DNA from: Bacteroidota bacterium
Lineage (GTDB): Bacteria; Bacteroidota; Bacteroidia; NS11-12g; UBA9320
Reading direction: 5' to 3'
DNA: 64,000 nt
NCBI GenBank assembly: GCA_016124755.1
Contig: WGNA01000006.1
Location: 1-64,000, forward strand
The notes under the pieces were generated by a model. It was not told the DNA's origin and made no database searches. It worked only from the letters and a program-made list of their open reading frames with translations. Positions 8,546 through 17,216 of the stretch are shown here, piece after piece. Numbering within the stretch: position 1 is the first letter of the stretch; the number at the start of each line of letters is the position of its first letter. The position numbers and the translations under genes are program-made.

Positions 8546-9789
8546 TGCAGAGACAGTTTCGACAATCTCAAAATTTCAGCATCGCGATACGACTCAAAGC
8601 TGTCTTTTAATTCTTCGTGAATCGGGATTGATGGGGGTATTTTAACCGTAAACGGATCGATCTGTACACCGTTTTTCCAGAAACGAAAACACAAATGAGG
8701 TCCGGTTGCAAGTCCGGTGCTGCCCACGTAACCAATCACATCACCCTGATTTACCCGGTTACCTACTCTTGATATTCTGGCGATTTTACTCATGTGAAGA
8801 TACTGAGTGGTGTAGGTTTCATTGTGTTTTACTTTAACATAATTTCCGTTTCCGGCGGTGTAACCCGAAGCGATAATTACTCCGTCACCAACTGTATGAA
8901 TTGGTGTTCCCGGAGCTGCAGCGTAATCGGTTCCGAGGTGAGCTTTCCATCTTTTCTGTACCGGATGAAATCGTTTTAAGGTATAGCGGGAACTGATTCG
9001 TGTATATTTCAAAGGTGCTTTTAGAAAAGCTTTTCGGAGACTCTTTCCATTCTGATCGAAATAGCTGTTCGTGCTGTCTTGAAAAAAATTGAAAGCATAA
9101 AACGTATCTCCCTTGTGATAAAATTCGGCGGCTTTAATTTTTCCAATACCGATCGTTTCTCCATCAACATGGTACTCGTCGTAAATTACCTTGAAGTAAT
9201 CGTTCTTGTCTATTTTGAAAAAGTCAACCTGCCAGGCAAAAACTTCTGCGAGTTTTATTCCGAGGTCGTAACTCGCTCCGGCATCCAGAATACTGTTGTA
9301 GAGTGTTCGCGTAATTCGGGATGCAATATTTCTTTCAACTGTATCGGTTGGAAGAATAAACCAAAGTGATGAAGTGGCATTTGTGATGGGCACTACCAAT
9401 CGTCGGTTTGGCTGTTCGTGATAGATAAAATAATCGGCAACTTTTTGCTTATCTGCCAGATGATAAACAATGTTGAATGTCTGGCCGGATCGTATCTTTT
9501 TTAAAGAGAATAAACTATCGGCACGTGTGATGGCAGCTAATAAATCGGAATCGCTGATCTGGTAGCCAAAAAAGAAATTATTGAACAAAGAATTCTTCTT
9601 TACTTCCAGCGTATCGATTCGGTGGAAGTTGTTTTTCAGGGTTATTCCGCAAAACTGAAATGATGTGTCTTTGTGGATTTCCTCTTGCTTTTGGGTATAG
9701 GTTTCTTGAGATTTTTTATCCTGCACGTGAGTAGAATTATTACATGCGAAGACGATGATAAGAGACGCGAGAATCAGAATTTGTTTCAA
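8542..9789 (-). CDS. M23 family metallopeptidase, putative lipoprotein
   Basis: Peptidoglycan endopeptidase of the M23 (lysostaphin-like) family, 415 aa. The start codon is TTG. The N-terminus is a signal sequence ending in FACNNS, consistent with lipidation at Cys16. The central part (~60-250) is an OapA-like N-terminal domain. The catalytic domain (~280-385) has the Zn-ligand segment HLGTDYAAAPGTPIH, a LHMSKI His and the closing motif GPHLCFRFW. The usual HxH in that last motif is HxC here, a form I recall from Bacteroidota members. It likely cleaves stem-peptide cross-links during growth. Confidence 0.9.
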   Translation of the reverse strand: MKQILILASLIIVFACNNSTHVQDKKSQETYTQKQEEIHKDTSFQFCGITLKNNFHRIDTLEVKKNSLFNNFFFGYQISDSDLLAAITRADSLFSLKKIRSGQTFNIVYHLADKQKVADYFIYHEQPNRRLVVPITNATSSLWFILPTDTVERNIASRITRTLYNSILDAGASYDLGIKLAEVFAWQVDFFKIDKNDYFKVIYDEYHVDGETIGIGKIKAAEFYHKGDTFYAFNFFQDSTNSYFDQNGKSLRKAFLKAPLKYTRISSRYTLKRFHPVQKRWKAHLGTDYAAAPGTPIHTVGDGVIIASGYTAGNGNYVKVKHNETYTTQYLHMSKIARISRVGNRVNQGDVIGYVGSTGLATGPHLCFRFWKNGVQIDPFTVKIPPSIPIHEELKDSFESYRDAEILRLSKLSLH

Positions 9790-9841
9790 TCGGATAGCGA
9801 GTTATTATGAAGTTATTGGAACAAAATATTGAACAATAATA

Positions 9842-9870
9842 TTGTGAAAGCCGTTGCTCAGATACTTTTG
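9842..9870 (+). promoter_or_regulatory. trxA promoter
   Basis: A TTG at 9842-9844 (-33 region) and TACTTTTG at 9863-9870 (exact TAnnTTTG -7 consensus) are separated by 18 bp, the normal Bacteroidota spacing. The trxA ATG at 9908 is preceded by AAGAAG, a weak ribosome-binding site. Confidence 0.65.
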
Positions 9871-9907
9871 TAATCAACATTAATAACCTATTAAAATTTA
9901 AAGAAGA

Positions 9908-10228
9908 ATGATTGTAACACTCACAGACAGCAACTGGGAGCAGGAAGTAACCAATAGCGACGTTCCGGTTCTGGTGGATTTCTGGGCCGTTTGGTGCGGA
10001 CCGTGCCGAATGATTGCCCCGATAGTGGAAGAGCTTTCCAGAGAGTACGATGGCAAAGTGAAAATTGGAAAAATGAATGTGGATGAAAACCGCAATACAC
10101 CTTCGCAGTTTGGCATCCGAAGCATACCGACCTTGTTGGTTTTTAAAGGTGGTCAGGTTGTGGACAAACTTGTTGGAGCCGCTCCCAAAAGCACAATCAG
10201 TTCAAAACTCGAAGCGCAACTCGCCTGA
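9908..10228 (+). CDS. trxA: Thioredoxin
   Basis: Cytoplasmic thioredoxin of 106 aa, the usual family length. The active site is [11 protein letters not shown] with Cys30 and Cys33. The cis-proline loop ([13 protein letters not shown]) and the Asp of LVDFW are present. It reduces disulfides in cytoplasmic enzymes, recycled by thioredoxin reductase. It has its own promoter and an intrinsic terminator just downstream, so it is probably monocistronic. Confidence 0.97.
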   Translation: MIVTLTDSNWEQEVTNSDVPVLVDFWAVWCGPCRMIAPIVEELSREYDGKVKIGKMNVDENRNTPSQFGIRSIPTLLVFKGGQVVDKLVGAAPKSTISSKLEAQLA

Positions 10229-10250
10229 TTGGCTTCGTTATAATATTTTG

Positions 10251-10287
10251 AAAAAGCGGTGGTTATTTTTGCGACTACCGCTTTTTT
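10251..10287 (+). terminator. trxA intrinsic terminator with a promoter element in its loop
   Basis: The stem AAAAAGCGGT (10251-10260) pairs with ACCGCTTTTT (10277-10286) and runs into a T-rich tract. The 16-nt loop contains TATTTTTG at 10264-10271, an exact TAnnTTTG match that could start transcription of the DUF58 gene. Confidence 0.75.
10264..10271 (+). promoter_or_regulatory. -7 promoter element for the DUF58 gene
   Basis: TATTTTTG matches the TAnnTTTG -7 consensus and lies 19 bp upstream of the TTG start of the DUF58 gene. It sits in the loop of the trxA terminator. No clear -33 box at standard spacing was seen, so this is moderate evidence. Confidence 0.5.
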
Positions 10288-10290
10288 ATT

Positions 10291-11190
10291 TTGGAAGAAA
10301 ATCAAATAGTACGCGCCGACAATCTTGAGCTTTTTGCCCGACAGGTTGTTGAAGGTTTTATAACCGGTTTACATAAAAGTCCGTATCACGGATTTTCCGT
10401 TGAATTTGCCGAACACCGCCAATACAATACAGGCGAATCAGTTCGAAATATTGACTGGAAACTTTTCGCAAGAACCGAACGCCTGTATGTGAAAAAGTTT
10501 GAAGAAGAAACCAATCTTCGATGTAACATTCTGATTGATACTTCCGGTTCGATGTATTATCCGGAAGCCGGAATTAATAAATTTCAGTTCTCGGCTCTGA
10601 GTGCAGCTTCGTTAATGCACCTGCTGAAAATTCAGAGAGATGCTGTGGGTCTCACATTGTTCGACGAGGTAATTCACACACAAACAGAAACGCGTTCATC
10701 TCCTTCTCATCACATTCAATTATTACAATTACTAACCGATTATTATAATCAGAAACGCGGGCAAAAAGCAACCGACATCTGTGCAACCTTACATGAGATT
10801 GCGGAGCGAATTCACCGCCGCAGTCTGGTTGTGATTTTTAGTGATATGTTCGACGACAAAGAGGCAGATAAAGTATTTGATGCCCTTCAACATCTCAAAT
10901 ACAACAAGCACGAAGTGATTCTCTTTCACACTATTCATAATCCGCTGGAACTTGAATTTGAATTCGAAAACCGGCCCTACACGTTTCAGGATAGTGAAAG
11001 TGGTGAAAGAGTAAGATTGTTCCCATCAGAAGTTCGAGAAGATTATGTGTCTAAGATCAGTGCGTTTCACCGTGAACTGAAGTTCAGAGCGGCGCAATAT
11101 CGAATTGACTTTGTTGAGGCGGATGTTTCAAAAACCGTTGAACAAATCTTTATTCCATTCCTGGTTAAAAGGCAAAGAATGCGGGGTTAA
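10291..11190 (+). CDS. DUF58 domain protein (vWA-like)
   Basis: Cytoplasmic protein of 299 aa with a TTG start. It has the DUF58 signature SPYHGFSVEFAEHRQYNTGE followed by VRNIDWKLFART, then a von Willebrand A-like fold with the MIDAS motif DTSGSM and the strand VVIFSDMFDD. DUF58 proteins normally work with a MoxR AAA+ ATPase as substrate adaptors. No MoxR gene is in this window, but SpoIIM, DUF4129 and DUF4350 partners lie about 5.5 kb upstream, so the usual cluster seems split. The start agrees with the family's N-terminus. Confidence 0.9.
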   Translation: MEENQIVRADNLELFARQVVEGFITGLHKSPYHGFSVEFAEHRQYNTGESVRNIDWKLFARTERLYVKKFEEETNLRCNILIDTSGSMYYPEAGINKFQFSALSAASLMHLLKIQRDAVGLTLFDEVIHTQTETRSSPSHHIQLLQLLTDYYNQKRGQKATDICATLHEIAERIHRRSLVVIFSDMFDDKEADKVFDALQHLKYNKHEVILFHTIHNPLELEFEFENRPYTFQDSESGERVRLFPSEVREDYVSKISAFHRELKFRAAQYRIDFVEADVSKTVEQIFIPFLVKRQRMRG

Positions 11191-11217
11191 CAGTCCGCTT
11201 ACCTGATGGATTAGGAA

Positions 11218-11225
11218 TATCTTTG
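11218..11225 (+). promoter_or_regulatory. -7 promoter element for the arginase gene
   Basis: TATCTTTG, an exact TAnnTTTG match, ends 19 bp before the arginase ATG at 11245. No clear -33 box was seen. Confidence 0.55.
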
Positions 11226-11244
11226 CCCGGACCAAATCAGGAAT

Positions 11245-12186
11245 ATGGATAGAAATGTGGTGATCATTGAAAACCCGTCTGAAGTAGGAGCCGGCGTTCG
11301 TGGAGCCGGATTAGGGCCGGTTGCCGTGCGCATGGAAGAACACAGGATGGGAAACAGGATTTATTCTAAATATCCATTTTACAACATCGATTCTTACAAC
11401 CACGAATTGGTTCATGAAACCCCTTATAAAAATGCCCGCTATATAGATTTCATTTTAAAACAAAATGAGCGGCTCGTGGAAGAAATACAAAAACATCTTT
11501 CGCTACATCAATTTCCGTTAATTATGTCGGGAGACCACAGCAATGCAATGGGAACGATTGCGGCGCTTAAGGATTTTAACCCGGATAAGAAATTGGGTGT
11601 GATCTGGATAGACGCACATGCAGATCTTCACACTCCGTTTACGACACCCAGCGGAAACATCCACGGAATGCCACTCGGGGCAAGTTTGGGAGAAGGTTAT
11701 GCCTCAGACCCGGTTAATACTTTGCACAAGGACACCGCATCTTACTGGGAAAAACTAACTCATTTAGGACCTAAAAAAATTCACCCTAAAATTTTACCGG
11801 AGGATTTGGTTTTTATCGCGATTCGGGATCTTGAAGAGCAGGAATGGCAAGACATCGACGACAATAGGATTATGAATTATGTGCCGGCAAGATTGTTACA
11901 CAAGTCGATGACCGAGCTGGCGGAAGAAACATTAGAATATCTCGATAAGTGCGATCAGATTTATATTTCTTTTGATGTGGATTCCATGGATCCATCGGTT
12001 AGTAAAGGAACCGGGACCAGTGTCGAAAACGGGCTCACACTAACACAGGCTACGGAATTACTCGCGGCTTTAATGTCGTCTTCAAAAATCTGTTGTCTCG
12101 AAATCACAGAGGTTAATCCAACCATTGACGAGCAAAATAAGATGGCTAAAGCAGTAGTGAAAATTATGCAGAAACTGCTGCTGTGA
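11245..12186 (+). CDS. rocF: Arginase family protein
   Basis: Ureohydrolase of 313 aa, probably arginase (L-arginine to ornithine and urea). The Mn ligands are in place: SGDHS (His98), DAHAD (Asp123, His125, Asp127) and SFDVDSMDP near residue 245. The loop TTPSGNIHGMP resembles arginases (SGNxHG) more than agmatinases. EVNPTID near the end is also typical. The position equivalent to the Asn after DAHADI in classical arginases is His here, so specificity is not certain. It has its own -7 element and is followed by an inverted repeat. Confidence 0.9.
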   Translation: MDRNVVIIENPSEVGAGVRGAGLGPVAVRMEEHRMGNRIYSKYPFYNIDSYNHELVHETPYKNARYIDFILKQNERLVEEIQKHLSLHQFPLIMSGDHSNAMGTIAALKDFNPDKKLGVIWIDAHADLHTPFTTPSGNIHGMPLGASLGEGYASDPVNTLHKDTASYWEKLTHLGPKKIHPKILPEDLVFIAIRDLEEQEWQDIDDNRIMNYVPARLLHKSMTELAEETLEYLDKCDQIYISFDVDSMDPSVSKGTGTSVENGLTLTQATELLAALMSSSKICCLEITEVNPTIDEQNKMAKAVVKIMQKLLL

Positions 12187-12210
12187 GGCTCGTTCATTTT
12201 AATAGACGAG

Positions 12211-12238
12211 AAGTCTCAATTTGAGCTCTCAAAGACTT
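12211..12238 (+). terminator. Inverted repeat after the arginase gene, possible terminator
   Basis: AAGTCT (12211-12216) pairs with AGACTT (12233-12238), with an inner TTGAG/CTCAA stem and a 4-nt bulge. A T-run follows only after about 11 nt, so termination is less sure than folding. Confidence 0.4.
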
Positions 12239-12305
12239 GATATTCACATTTTTTCAATTTACTTTGTAACAGCTTTTATTACTACTTTTTCGAAAATTTA
12301 ACCGT

Positions 12306-15300
12306 ATGACCCAGGAAAGGTCTGTGCTGACTCTTAATAAAGATCTGTTTACGTATTGCTCTGTGTTTGATCAGGTGCCATTTCCAACGGCGCTTTTTGA
12401 TCAGGAAGGGTATGTGATTTACCGGAATCAAAAATTCGAACAATATCTTGATCAGGTAGATGGTCATGCCGTTTCGATGGACCAATCTGCTCCTGGATTT
12501 GAACAGGAATTAATTGGTTTTTTAGAACAGAACACACTTACTCACGAATGGAAGGCTGCCGGTTGGAATATCATTTTCAGGCGGGTTGTGTCGACCGAGA
12601 AGGAATTTGTTCTGGCCACACTAAAGCACAGAACTTCACATCTTACCAACGGCAATTCAGAGTCTCACCTTTTTTCGGAAGACGACAGAAGTTGGTTTCG
12701 GGCAATTGTTAATCATGCTCCGGAAGCAATTCTGATTCTCGACTTTCAGAATAAAAAATACATCGAAGCGAATCCGCAAGCGATTAAACTTTTCGGGATT
12801 CCCAAACACGAACTGTTGCACAGACATGTGGGAGATTTGAGTCCTGAATTACTTTCCGATGGTAGAAGCGCCCGGGAAATATCGGTGGGCAAGATTCAAA
12901 AATGTATTGAAACCGGTAAAACGGTAAAGTTTAATTGGGAGATAAAAAGACCGAACGGAGACCTTATTCCGGTTATCGTTCGGGTATTGCGATTACCAAC
13001 CGACAAAGGCATTCTGGTTCGGAGCAGTATTACAGATTTATCTTTCAATGAGCAGGCGAAATCTGAGATAAAAGCCAGAAAGAAGCAATTCAATATGCTT
13101 TTTGGCAACGACATTTTTTCAATGCTGATCTGCGATTTATCCGGAAGAATTGAAGACGCCAATCCTGCATTTTGCAAAATGATCGGAATGTCCCGAAAAG
13201 AGTTGGTTGGAATGCCTGTAAGAAAACTGATTCATCCCGAAGAATTGAGCAAGCATGACGAGTGTTTTAGTTCACAACCAAAGGGAAATCAAAAGGCACA
13301 TTCGGTTGAAATGAGAATTATCCACAAGACCGGAAAGGTGTTGTATTGTACTTGTTCTTCCAAATTGTTTACAGATCCATCCGGAAAGCAATTTCAGGTT
13401 CAAACCATCATTGATTTAACCCGGGAAAAGCAAATCCGAAAAAGCCTGGAGGATAGCGAACATAAGTTCCGAAGCTTATTTTCCAATAGCATCATTGGTA
13501 TTTTAATGATTGATGTTGAGCAGAAATCTGTTTTGGAAGCGAATCCGATGGCTCAATATATTTTGGGAAGAAACCTTGAGGAAATTACCAGTGATCCATT
13601 GCTCATCTTTGGTAATGAATCTACAGACGATCAGAATCAAAAATTTATTAAAACGGTTCTGAAAAAAATTCGGGCAGGCGAACAATCGGTAATAAAATCG
13701 CAAATTGTTCGTCCCGACGGGTCTTTGGTTTGGATTCGTGGAGGCGCTTACCCGCTCAGTTCAGATGATTCCAACATTATTGTAATCGGATTTATTGACA
13801 TCTCGGATTCCGAGCGGAGGAAACAACAATTTATCCGGCAAAACAATCAGCTCAACGCATTTATCGAACACAGCGTAATTCCGGTTGCCATGTTCGATTC
13901 AAACATGAATTATTTGTTCGTTGGTCAGAAATGGGTTGAGATGTATCCGACACAATTCGGCAGAGACATCGTCGGTAAAAACTATTACGATTTGCATCCT
14001 AATATTCCACAGCGATGGAAGTTGGCCCACATGAAAGCACTTTCCGGTAAAACCATTAAAAACGATATGGATCTGCATATCAAAGCAAATGGCAGAAAGG
14101 AATGGTTTCGCTGGCTGGCAAAACCCTGGTACGAAGAGAATCAGGTGATTGGCGGTATCATTGTTTATGCTGAAATAATTACCGACGAAGTGCTCGCTGC
14201 CGACGAGGCCAGAAAACAGGAAGCCCGGTATAAGAGCTTTTTTGAGAATTCAACTCTTGGGTGGATTGAAGCCGAAGCGGTTAAGTTGATAAAATACTGC
14301 CAACAAATGGGTGCTGAAGAATTTTCTCACGACCGGGCGTTTGAATTATTTACCGAATGCCAGGTAGTCGGGTTTAATGATCAGATCCGGGAAATATTCA
14401 GACTCTCTAATACTTCGGTTGAAGAGTTCAAACCTATGAAATATGTAACCGGGAGTCTGTCCGGTTTTGTTCGTCAGATGGTAAATTGTCTTCGAAACGG
14501 AATTCAGGTTTTTGAGTACGAATTAGCCATTACCAATGAAGAGGAAGATAAACGCAATCTCTTCATTTCCGTTCGGCTTCCGGAGGACGATGACTACCAG
14601 CATATAGTTTACGGTATTCTGGATGTTACCGATCTTAAATCTTCTATTTCTGCTTTAAGAGAGAGCGAAGAAAGGTATCGTACCATGTTTGAAAGCAACA
14701 GTCTGGGAGTTGTTTATACCAATTACAGAAAATCTATTATTCGTGTTAATGGCGCTTTCGAGCAAATGTTCGGTTACACAGAGGAGGAAATGCAGTTCAA
14801 GGATGAACGGGAAATGCTGTATCCAAAATTCCGGAAACAACACGATGAAATTGTGCGGCAACTTAATTCCGGAGAGACACGCTTCGTTTCTGTAGAGAAA
14901 GAATACAAGAAGAAAAATGGCAAAAAATTAATTGCACATACCACTTCCAACGCTTTATACGACGACGAAGGTTTTCACTATGGAACAGTTACCATTATTC
15001 GGGATATTTCTGAACATAAACTGAATGAACTAAGACTTCGGAAGAAAAACGAAGAGTTGAAAAAAATCAATCAGGAACTCGATCAGTTTGTATACAGTGC
15101 CGCTCACGATCTCCGGGCACCAATTGCAAATGTTCTTGGGTTGGTGAAACTTCTGAAACTGGAAACTATGTCGGATGAGGCACATCATTATCTCAAACTA
15201 CAAGAGAAAAGTCTCGACAAACTGGATGAATTTATAAAGAGCATTGTTGATTATTCCCGAAACTCCAGATTGGATTTGGCCAAAAATGAAATCGACTGGA

Positions 15301-15758
15301 AAGAATTTATTCAGGATGTACTTGACCAATATATGTTCTCTGAAAATGCGAGCCGGTTAAAAGTTATTGTGAAGGTTGATCAAAAGATTCCGTTTGTTTC
15401 AGATCTCAACCGGTTGTCGGTTGTAATGAATAATCTGGTTTCGAATGCCGTGAGGTACATGGATATTTCGAAGGATCACCCGTTTCTGCATATTACAGCA
15501 AAAGTTACCAAAACAAATGTGGTTCTTGTTGTGGAAGACAATGGAATCGGGATAGAAAAACAACACCTGCAATCCATTTTTAATTTGTTTTACCGGGCGA
15601 ATTCTGATTCAAAAGGAACCGGCATCGGTTTGTATATCGTTAAAGAAACAATTTCAAAATTGAAAGGAAGTATTGGAGTAGAATCGGAATACCGGAAAGG
15701 AACAAAATTCATTGTTCAGGTTAAAAACTTTGCTACCTCGAAACGCAAAAAGCGCTAA
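12306..15758 (+). CDS. Multi-PAS sensor histidine kinase
   Basis: Soluble sensor kinase of 1150 aa with no clear membrane helix. I count about seven PAS-like modules: ~15-110 (degenerate), 130-250, 258-375, 385-505, 513-630, 640-780 and 787-905. The sixth has the longer variant with a helical insert before the VGFNDQIREIF part. The kinase core has FVYSAAHDLRAPIANVLG with phospho-His934, then the N box NLVSNAVRYMD and the G boxes EDNGIGIEK and KGTGIGLYIVKE. No receiver domain is fused; a stand-alone receiver follows 9 bp later. The many PAS modules suggest intracellular redox, ligand or light sensing; the signal is unknown. Confidence 0.93.
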   Translation: MTQERSVLTLNKDLFTYCSVFDQVPFPTALFDQEGYVIYRNQKFEQYLDQVDGHAVSMDQSAPGFEQELIGFLEQNTLTHEWKAAGWNIIFRRVVSTEKEFVLATLKHRTSHLTNGNSESHLFSEDDRSWFRAIVNHAPEAILILDFQNKKYIEANPQAIKLFGIPKHELLHRHVGDLSPELLSDGRSAREISVGKIQKCIETGKTVKFNWEIKRPNGDLIPVIVRVLRLPTDKGILVRSSITDLSFNEQAKSEIKARKKQFNMLFGNDIFSMLICDLSGRIEDANPAFCKMIGMSRKELVGMPVRKLIHPEELSKHDECFSSQPKGNQKAHSVEMRIIHKTGKVLYCTCSSKLFTDPSGKQFQVQTIIDLTREKQIRKSLEDSEHKFRSLFSNSIIGILMIDVEQKSVLEANPMAQYILGRNLEEITSDPLLIFGNESTDDQNQKFIKTVLKKIRAGEQSVIKSQIVRPDGSLVWIRGGAYPLSSDDSNIIVIGFIDISDSERRKQQFIRQNNQLNAFIEHSVIPVAMFDSNMNYLFVGQKWVEMYPTQFGRDIVGKNYYDLHPNIPQRWKLAHMKALSGKTIKNDMDLHIKANGRKEWFRWLAKPWYEENQVIGGIIVYAEIITDEVLAADEARKQEARYKSFFENSTLGWIEAEAVKLIKYCQQMGAEEFSHDRAFELFTECQVVGFNDQIREIFRLSNTSVEEFKPMKYVTGSLSGFVRQMVNCLRNGIQVFEYELAITNEEEDKRNLFISVRLPEDDDYQHIVYGILDVTDLKSSISALRESEERYRTMFESNSLGVVYTNYRKSIIRVNGAFEQMFGYTEEEMQFKDEREMLYPKFRKQHDEIVRQLNSGETRFVSVEKEYKKKNGKKLIAHTTSNALYDDEGFHYGTVTIIRDISEHKLNELRLRKKNEELKKINQELDQFVYSAAHDLRAPIANVLGLVKLLKLETMSDEAHHYLKLQEKSLDKLDEFIKSIVDYSRNSRLDLAKNEIDWKEFIQDVLDQYMFSENASRLKVIVKVDQKIPFVSDLNRLSVVMNNLVSNAVRYMDISKDHPFLHITAKVTKTNVVLVVEDNGIGIEKQHLQSIFNLFYRANSDSKGTGIGLYIVKETISKLKGSIGVESEYRKGTKFIVQVKNFATSKRKKR

Positions 15759-15767
15759 TCTTGAAAC

Positions 15768-16130
15768 ATGATATTTCTGGTCGACGACGATGAGATTCAG
15801 AACCTGATCAACAGCAAAGTGATCAGTATTGTTAATCCGAATATTACGGTTGATGCCTATTTGGGTGCAGAACGTGCACTTGCCGCGCTTGAGGAAGGTC
15901 GGCAGCCGAAAATTATCTTTTTAGACATCAACATGCCGAAATTAAATGGTTGGGATTTTTTAGAAATTTACCAAACCAAATATCAGATTCCGGTTTATAT
16001 GTTGTCTTCTTCCATCAATGTTAAAGACAAGGAAAAATCGGAAACCTATCCGGTGGTAAAGGGCTTTATATGTAAGCCACTCGTTGTTGAAAAACTTCGT
16101 GAAATTCTCCGTGAAAATTCTATGGTATAA
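15768..16130 (+). CDS. Single-domain response regulator
   Basis: CheY-like receiver of 120 aa without an output domain. The acidic pocket is VDDDE, the phospho-Asp is Asp53 in IIFLDINMP, the conserved Ser lies in MLSSS, and the Lys is Lys103 in CKPL. It lies 9 bp after the multi-PAS kinase and is its likely phosphate acceptor. Lacking a DNA-binding domain, it must act through protein contacts or pass phosphate on. Confidence 0.93.
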   Translation: MIFLVDDDEIQNLINSKVISIVNPNITVDAYLGAERALAALEEGRQPKIIFLDINMPKLNGWDFLEIYQTKYQIPVYMLSSSINVKDKEKSETYPVVKGFICKPLVVEKLREILRENSMV

Positions 16131-16131
16131 A

Positions 16132-16162
16132 AAAAACTCAGTGGGTTTCCAACTGAGTTTTT
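16132..16162. terminator. Bidirectional intrinsic terminator
   Basis: Hairpin with an AAAAACTCAGT arm (ending 16142) and an ACTGAGTTTTT arm (16152-16162), A-rich before and T-rich after. It can serve both the response-regulator gene (plus) and the 77-aa gene (minus). The last codons and stop of the minus gene lie inside it. Confidence 0.8.
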
Positions 16163-16371
16163 AATGACTCCTCCAGTATGAGCTGAACGGATGTCTGATT
16201 GGGTTCGGTGTAGGCTTTGTCGAGGAGTTCAACAGTAAACAGCAGACTGTTCATTTCATCTTCCAAAACTTCATCAATACTGAGGAGGTTTGCTAATTCA
16301 ACCTCTTCATTTTGGCTGAGTTCACCGTAGATTTTTTGAAGGAGAGTGTTAATTGTAGAGTTTTGATCCAT
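16138..16371 (-). CDS. Small acidic protein downstream of an ECF sigma factor (putative anti-sigma or regulator)
   Basis: Soluble protein of 77 aa, no cysteines and no membrane segment. The stretch LLQKIYGELSQNEEVELANL resembles the short N-terminal helical region of Bacteroidota anti-sigma proteins, and it lies 47 bp after the sigma-factor gene on the same strand. A regulatory role on that sigma factor is inferred from position only. The sequence would fit a truncated anti-sigma domain; there is no zinc-binding HxxxCxxC. Confidence 0.6.
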   Translation of the reverse strand: MDQNSTINTLLQKIYGELSQNEEVELANLLSIDEVLEDEMNSLLFTVELLDKAYTEPNQTSVQLILEESLKTQLETH

Positions 16372-16418
16372 ATAAGTGCGTTTGTGCGAGACATCAGGAC
16401 AACGCCACTTATATCACC

Positions 16419-16997
16419 TTATTGTAAGACGATGGATTTTTCTGCAATTATTTTTCTCATGTTGTTTAGAGCATAGCGCATTCGTCCTAAAGCAGTGTTA
16501 ATACTTACATCGGTAATGCGTGCAATTTCTTTAAAACTCATCTCACCATAGTGGCGGAGAACCAAAACTTCTTTCTGTTCGGGAGGGAGCATATTGATGA
16601 TTTGGCGGATGGTATTTTCCTTTTGGCTGCGGATATATTTCTGCTCGCGATTTTCCTCGTTGATTTCAAAGGTTCTGAAAATATCTTCACCATCTTGCGA
16701 AGTAACCTTAGGCATCCGTTTAGTTTTTCTGAAATAGTCGATTGCAAGATTTCGGGCGATGCGAACAACCCACGGTAAAAACTTCCCTTCTTCGTTGTAC
16801 TTCCCGGATTTAAGAGTTCGGATTACCTTAATAAAAGTTTCCTGAAAAAGATCTTCCGCAATGTAGGTGTCGTTCACAATCAGAATAATGGTTGTGAATA
16901 CTTTTGATTTATGCCTGGTGATTAACATCTCCAAACATGCTTCATTTCCTTGAACGTACTGCTTAATTAAAGCCTTGTCGCTGATCTTGTTTTTCAT
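16419..16997 (-). CDS. RNA polymerase ECF-type sigma factor
   Basis: Sigma-70 family protein of 192 aa. Region 2 (~15-85) contains DTYIAEDLFQETFIKVI and FLPWVVRIARNLAIDYFRK. Region 4 (~130-185) contains MLPPEQKEVLVLRHYGEMSF, then KEIARITDVSINTALGRMRY. Regions 3 and 1.1 are absent, as in ECF sigma factors. The linker is somewhat long and charged. A 77-aa protein follows on the same strand. No clear promoter was identified in the 219-bp gap that separates it from uvrA. Confidence 0.93.
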   Translation of the reverse strand: MKNKISDKALIKQYVQGNEACLEMLITRHKSKVFTTIILIVNDTYIAEDLFQETFIKVIRTLKSGKYNEEGKFLPWVVRIARNLAIDYFRKTKRMPKVTSQDGEDIFRTFEINEENREQKYIRSQKENTIRQIINMLPPEQKEVLVLRHYGEMSFKEIARITDVSINTALGRMRYALNNMRKIIAEKSIVLQ

Positions 16998-17216
16998 AAA
17001 TACCTCTCTTTTTAAAATTTAATGACCCTGTATGGTCGGATGTAAAACAAATGGGGTAGAGTAGAGGTACTTATTCGATAGGCTTAAGTGATTTTTCTGT
17101 TCACTAAAGTAAAAGGAATTTTTAATTATTCAAAACCTCATACAAAAAAATATTTTCTGGCGAACGGTTTTGAAGTGGATTTGTTCTCTTTGCAACTTCA
17201 TTTTTAAAACTCTCCG
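16998..17216. other. Divergent intergenic region, sigma factor / uvrA
   Basis: This 219-bp AT-rich gap must carry both promoters. I see only a near-match to a -7 box for uvrA (TCTCTTTG at about 17184-17191) and a small inverted repeat GACC..GGTC near 17024-17037. Nothing else is recognisable. Confidence 0.4.

Noticed and set aside
16577-16778. Alternative frames within the sigma factor
   Set aside because: Short frames on both strands without support; the sigma-factor domains are continuous in the annotated frame.
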